DNA of 64,000 nt, taken from Taudactylus pleione. Lineage: Eukaryota; Chordata; Amphibia; Anura; Myobatrachidae. Both the position numbers and the translations under genes were made by a program. How positions within the stretch are numbered: the first letter of the stretch is position 1; every line of letters begins with the position of its first letter. This document shows, piece by piece, positions 58,201 to 64,000 of this stretch. The notes beneath the pieces were generated by a model. That model saw nothing but the letters and a program-made list of their open reading frames with translations. It searched no databases and had not been told where the DNA came from. The DNA lies in contig JAUIMM010000188.1 of the NCBI GenBank assembly GCA_031769625.1, forward strand, positions 10,779,001 through 10,843,000, given 5' to 3'.

Positions 58201-61200
58201 TATTTGGTGGCGTTTAAGAGTGTATGGAGGCATACTGGCTATTTGGTGACGTGTAAGAGTTATGGAGGTATACTGGCTACTTCGTGACGTGTAAGAGTTT
58301 ATGGAGGTATACTGGCTACTTGGTGACGTGAAAGAGTGTAAAGGGGTATACTGGCTACTTGGTGATGTGTAAGAGTGTATGGAGGTTTACTGGCTACGTG
58401 GTGACGTGTAAGAGTGTATGGGGGTATATTGGCTACTTGGTGATGTGTAAGAGAGTATGGGGGTATATTGGCTACTTGGTGATGTATAAGTGTGTATGGG
58501 GGTATACTGATTACTTGGTGATGTGTAAGAGTGTATGGAGGTATACTGGCTACTTAGTGACGTGTAAGAGTGTATGGGGGTATACTGGCTACTTGATGAC
58601 GTGTAAGAGAGTATGGGGATATATTGGCTACTTGGTGATGTGTAAGAGTGTATGGGGGTAGACTGACTACTTGGTGATGTGTAAGAGTGTATGGAGGTAT
58701 ACTGGCTACTTGGTGACGTGTAAGAGTGTATGGGGGTATACTGGCTACTTGGTGACGTGTAAGAGTGTATTGTGGTATACTTACTATTTGGAGATGTGTA
58801 AGAGTGTATGGAGGTATACTGGCTACTTGGTGAAGTGTAAGAGTGTATGGGGATATAATGGCTACTTGGTGACGTGTAACAGTGTATGGGGGTATACTGG
58901 CTACTTGGTGACGTGTAAGTGTGTATTGAGGTATACTGACTAATTGGTGACGTGTAAGAGTGTATGGAGGTATACTGGCTACTTGGTGATGTGTAAGAGT
59001 GTATGGAGGTATACTGACTATTTGGTGACGTGTAAGAGTTTATGGAGGTATACTGGCTGTTTGGTGACGTGTAAGAGTTTAGGAAGGTAATCTGGTTATT
59101 TGGTGACGTGTAAGAGTGTATGGAGGTATACTGGCAATTTGGTGATGTGTAAGAGTGTATGGGGGTATACTGGCTACTTGGTGACGTGTAAGAGTGTATG
59201 AAGGTAATCTGGTTATTTGGTGACGTGTAAGAGTATATGGAGGTATACTGGCTATTTGGTGACGTGTAAGTGTGTATGGAGGTATGCTGGCTATTTGGTG
59301 ACGTGTAAGAGTGTATGGAGGTATGCTGGCTATTTGGTGGCGTGTAAGAGTGTATGGAGGCATACTGGCTATTTGGTGACATGTAAGAGTGTCTGGACGT
59401 ATACTGGCAACTTCGTGACGTGTAAGAGTGTATGGAGGTATACTGGCTACTTTGTGACGTGTAAGAGTGTATGGGGGTATATTGGCTACTTGGTGATGTG
59501 TAAGAGTGTATGGGGGCATACTGATTACTTGGTGACGTGTAAGAGTGTATGGAGGTATACTGGCTGTTTGGTGACATGTAAGAGTGTATGGAGGTATAGT
59601 GGCTACTTGGTGACATGTAAAAGTGTATGGGGTATACTGGCTACTTGGTGACGTGTAAGAGTGTATGGAGGTATACTGGCTATTTGGTGACGTGTAAGTG
59701 TGTATGGAGGTATACTGGCTATTTATTGACGTGTAAGAGTGTATGGAGGCATACTGGCTACTTGGTGACATGTAAGTGTGTATGGAGGTATACTGGCTAC
59801 TTGGTGACGTGTAAAAGTGTATGGGGGTATACTGGCTACTTTCTGACGTATAAGAGTGTATGGAGGTATACTGGCTATTTGGTGACGTCTAAGTGTGTAT
59901 GGAGGTATACTGGCTATTTGTTGACGTGTAAGAGTGTATGGAGGCATACTGGCTATTTGGTGACATGTAAGTGTGTATGGAGGTATACTGGCTACTTGGT
60001 GAGGTGTAAGGTATACTGGCTATTTGGTGGTGTATTAGAGGGTATTGGGGTACACTGGCTACTTGGTGACGTGTAAGAGTGTATTGAGGTACACAAGCTA
60101 TTTGGTGATGTGTAAGAGTGTATGGAGGCATACTGGCTACTTGGTGACATGTAAGTGTGTATGGAGGTATACTGGCTACTTGGTGACGTGTAAGAGTGTA
60201 TGGAGGTACACAAGCTATTTGGTGGTGTATAAGAGTGTATGGAGGTATACTGGCTATTTGTTGACGTGTAAGAGTGTATGGAGGTATACTGGCTATTTGG
60301 TGACGTGTAAGTGTGTATGGAGGTATACTGGCTATTTGTTGACGTGTAAGAGTGTATGGAGGCATACTGGCTACTTGGTGACATGTAAGTGTGTATGGAG
60401 GTATACTGGCTACTTGGTGACGTGTAAGAGTGTATGGAGGTACACAAGCTATTTGGTGGTGTATAAGAGTGTATGGAGGTATACTGGCCACTTGGTGACG
60501 TGTAAGAGTGTATGGAGGTATACTGGCTATTTGGTGGCGTGTAAGAGTGCATGGGGTATACTGGCTACTTGGTGACATGTAAGAGTGTATGGAGATATAC
60601 TAGCTACTTGGTGATGTGTAAGTGTGTATGGAGGTATACTGGCTATTTGGTGATGTGTGTGTATGGAGGTATACTAGCTATTTGTTGACGTGTAAGAGTG
60701 TATGGAGGTATGTTGGCTATTTGGTGGCGTTTAAGAGTGTATGGAGGCATACTGGCTATTTGGTGACGTGTAAGAGTTATGGAGGTATACTGGCTACTTC
60801 GTGACGTGTAAGAGTTTATGGAGGTATACTGGCTACTTGGTGACGTGAAAGAGTGTAAAGGGGTATACTGGCTACTTGGTGATGTCTAAGAGTGTATGGA
60901 GGTTTACTGGCTACGTGGTGACGTGTAAGAGTGTATGGGGGTATATTGGCTACTTGGTGACGTGTAAGAGAGTATGGGGGTATATTGGCTACTTGGTGAT
61001 GTGTAAGAGTGTATGGGGCTATACTGATTACTTGGTGATGTGTAAGAGTGCATGGAGGTATACTGGCTACTTAGTGACGTGTAAGAGTGTATGGGGGTAT
61101 ACTGGCTACTTGGTGACGTGTAAGAGAGTATGGGGATATATTGGCTAATTGGTGATGTGTAAGAGTGTATGGGGGTATACTGACTACTTGGTGATGTGTA

Positions 61201-64000
61201 AGAGTGTATGGAGGTATACTGGCTACTTGGTGACGTGTAAGAGTGTATGGGGGTATACTGGCTACTTGGTGACGTGTAAGAGTGTATGGTGGTATACTTG
61301 CTATTTGGAGATGTGTAAGAGTGTATGGAGGTATACTGGCTACTTGGTGAAGTGTAAGAGTGTATGGGGATATAATGGCTACTTGGTGACGTGTAACAGT
61401 GTATGGGGGTATACTGGCTACTTGGTGACGTGTAAGTGTGTATGGAGGTATACTGACTAATTGGTGACGTGTAAGAGTGTATGGAGGTATACTGGCTACT
61501 TGGTGATGTGTAAGAGTGTATGGAGGTATACTGACTATTTGGTGACGTGTAAGAGTTTATGGAGGTATACTGGCTGTTTGGTGACGTGTAAGAGTGTAGG
61601 AAGGTAATCTGGTTATTTGGTGACGTGTAAGAGTGTATGGAGGTATACTGGCAATTTGGTGATGTGTAAGAGTGTATGGGGGTATACTGGCTACTTGGTG
61701 ACGTGTAAGAGTGTATGAAGGTAATCTGGTTATTTGGTGACGTGTAAGAGTATATGGAGGTATACTGGCTATTTGGTGACGTGAAAGTGTGTATGGAGGT
61801 ATGCTGGCTATTTGGTGACGTATAAGAGTGTATGGAGGTATGCTGGCTATTTGGTGGCGTGTAAGAGTGTATGGAGGCATACTGGCTATTTGGTGATGTG
61901 TAAGAGTGTATGGAGGTATACTGGCTACTTCGTGACGTCTAAGAGTGTATGGAGGTATACTGGCTAATTGGTGATGTGCAAGAGTGTATTGGGGTATACT
62001 GGCTACTTGGTGACGTTTAAGAGTGTATGGGGGTATACTGGCTACTTGGTGACGTGTAAGAGTGTATGGAGGTATACTGGCTATTTAGTGACATGTAAGA
62101 GTGTCTGGACGTATACTGGCAACTTGGTGACGTGTAAGAGTGTATGGAGGTATACTGGCTACTTTGTGACGTGTAAGAGAGTATGGGGGTATATTGGCTA
62201 CTTGGTGATGTGTAAGAGTGTATGGGGGCATACTGATTACTTGGTGACGTGTAAGAGTGTATGGAGGTATACTGGCTGTTTGGTGACATGTAAGAGTGTA
62301 TGGAGGTATAGTGGCTACTTGGTGACATGTAAAAGTGTATGGGGTATACTGGCTACTTGGTGACGTGTAAGAGTGTATGGAGGTATACTGGCTACTTGGT
62401 GACATGTAAGTGTGTATGGAGGTATACTGGCTACTTGGTGACGTGTAAGAGTGTATGGAGATACACAAGCTATTTGGTGGTGTATAAGATTGTATTGGGG
62501 TATACTGGCTACTTGGTGACGTGTAAGAGTGTATTGAGGTACACAAGCTATTTGGTAGTGTATAAGAGTGTATGGAGGTAGACTGGCTACTTGGTGAAGT
62601 GTAAGAGTGTATGGAGGTATACTGGCTATTTGGTGGCGTGTAAGAGTGCATGGGGTATACTGGCAATTTGGTGACGTGTAAGAGTGTATGGAGGTATACT
62701 AGCTACTTGGTGATGTGTAAGTGTGTATGGAGGTATACTGGCTATTTGGTGATGTGTAAGTGTGTATGGAGGTATACTAGCTATTTGTTGACGTGTAAGA
62801 GTGTATGGAGGTATGTTGGCTATTTGGTGGCGTGTAAGAGTGTATGGAGGCATACTGGCTATTTGGTGACGTGTAAGAGTTTATGGAGGTATACTGGCTA
62901 CTTGGTGACGTGAAAGAGTGTAAGGGGGTATACTGGCTACTTGGTGATGTGTAAGAGTGTATGGAGGAATACTGGCTACGTGGTGATGTGTAAGAGTGTA
63001 TGGGGTATATTGGCCACTTGGTGACGTGTAAGAGACTATGGGGGTATATTGGCTACTTGGTGATGGGTAAGAGTGTATGGGGGTATACTGATTACTTGGT
63101 GATGTGTAAGAGTGTATGGAGGTATACTGGCTACTTAGTGACGTGTAAGAGTGTATGGGGGTATACTGGCTACTTGGTGACGTGTAAGAGAGTATGGGGA
63201 TATATTGGCTACTTGGTGATGTGTAAGAGTGTATGGGGGTATACTGACTACTTGGTGATGTGTAAGAGTGTATGGAGGTATACTGGCTACTTGGTGACGT
63301 GTAAGAGTGTATGGGGTATACTGGCTACTTGGTGACGTGTAACAGTGTATGGTGGTATACTTGCTATTTGGAGATGTGTAAGAGAGCATGGAGGTATACT
63401 GGCTACTTGGTGAAGTGTAAGAGTGTATGGGGATATAATGGCTACTTGGTGACGTGTAACAGTGTATGGGGGTATACTGGCTACTTGGTGACGTGTAAGT
63501 GTGAATGGAGGTATACCGACTACTTGGTGATGTGTAAGAGTGTATGGAGGTATACTGGCTACTTGGTGATGTGTAAGAGTGTATGGAGGTATACTGACTA
63601 TTTGGTGACGTGTAAGAGTTTATGGAGGTATACTGGCTGTTTGGTGACGTGTAAGAGTTTAGGAAAGTAATCTGGTTATTTGGTGACGTGTAAGAGTGTA
63701 TGGAGGTATACTGGCAATTTGGTGATGTGTAAGAGTGTATGGGGGTATACTGGCTACTTGGTGACGTGTAAGTGTGTATGAAGGTAATCTGGTTATTTGG
63801 TGACGTGTAAGAGTATATGGAGGTATACTGGCTATTTGGTGACGTGTAAGTGTGTATGGAGGTATGCTGGCTATTTGGTGACGTGTAAGAGTGTATGGGG
63901 GTATACTGGCTACTTGGTGACGTGTAAGAGTGTATGGAGGTATACTGGCTACTTGGTGACGTGTAAGAGTGTATGGAGGTATACTGGCTATTTGGTGGCG
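52211..64000. repeat. Array F: 39-bp minisatellite, about 300 copies, continues beyond the window
   Basis: The unit is GTGTAAGAGTGTATGGAGG, then TATACTGGCTATTTGGTGAC. Most copies are 39 bp. Varying sites include GCTATTT/GCTACTT, GGTGACGT/GGTGATGT/GGTGGCGT, AAGAGTG/AAGTGTG and GGAGGTAT/GGGGGTAT/GGAGGCAT; 38-, 37- and 36-bp forms occur. As 39 is divisible by 3, one plus frame (CKSVWRYTGYLVT period) and two minus frames (YTSIHSYTSPSSQ and PPYTLTRHQVASI periods) remain open for hundreds of codons, for example 53,011-54,894 on the minus strand. The other two plus frames have a stop in nearly every unit. Openness follows from the unit and is not evidence of coding. Confidence 0.97.
53601..63670. 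repeat. Higher-order blocks of about 2.5-3.3 kb within array F
   Basis: Rare variant units recur in the same order. The deletion variant GTGAGGTGTAAGGTATACTGG lies at 53,601, 56,663 and 59,999 (offsets 3,062 and 3,336). The variant GTGATGTGTGTGTATGG lies at 54,992, 58,133 and 60,650 (offsets 3,141 and 2,517). Segments with identical open frames also recur at 54,964, 58,105 and 60,622. The difference 3,141 minus 2,517 equals 624, exactly sixteen 39-bp units, so blocks differ by whole-unit gains or losses. Confidence 0.8.

Overview
The window is almost entirely non-genic repetitive DNA from a large vertebrate genome. An amphibian, probably a frog, is the best guess. The guess rests on the mix of decayed Tc1/mariner, hAT, PIF/Harbinger-like foldback, Helitron, non-LTR, tyrosine-recombinase-associated and LTR retroelement remnants, and on many short dispersed foldback elements. 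Nothing bacterial or archaeal is present. No intact host protein-coding gene, rRNA or tRNA was recognised. The species was not identified.

Layout. Positions 1-25,931 are the right end of a very long 47/48-bp minisatellite (array A, about 540 copies) with kilobase-scale higher-order duplications. Positions 25,932-30,430 hold dispersed repeats: two elements with 8-bp target-site duplications (TSDs), one foldback element with a 3-bp TSD, a CpG-rich promoter-like stretch, and a fragment encoding an SGNH-hydrolase-like domain typical of vertebrate retroelements. Positions 30,432-33,352 are a 37-bp minisatellite (array B). Positions 33,353-41,094 are foldback elements, a Helitron remnant with a recognisable helicase motif, and three more simple or mini-satellite arrays (C: TATG-rich; D: 24 bp; E: hexamer-based).

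Positions 41,097-43,510 are a broken Tc1 transposon carrying three nested insertions whose order can be read. Positions 43,513-50,275 hold foldback elements, including an 88-bp perfect hairpin, a LINE reverse-transcriptase fragment and several elements with 3-bp TSDs. Positions 50,276-52,210 look like the 5' part of an LTR retroelement or endogenous retrovirus: CCAAT and TATA boxes, a tRNA-Pro-like primer-binding site, a leader, and a short ORF starting Met-Gly. This runs directly into a 39-bp minisatellite (array F, about 300 copies) that continues past the window end.

The six arrays make up about two thirds of the window. Their repeat units happen to lack stop codons in several frames, so they produce very long open reading frames on both strands. 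I regard these as artefacts of repeat composition, not genes. The most interesting material is the architecture: higher-order tandem duplications, arrays abutting transposon ends, serial-hairpin elements, and the nesting record in the Tc1 copy. I do not see convincing evidence of a new functional gene system.
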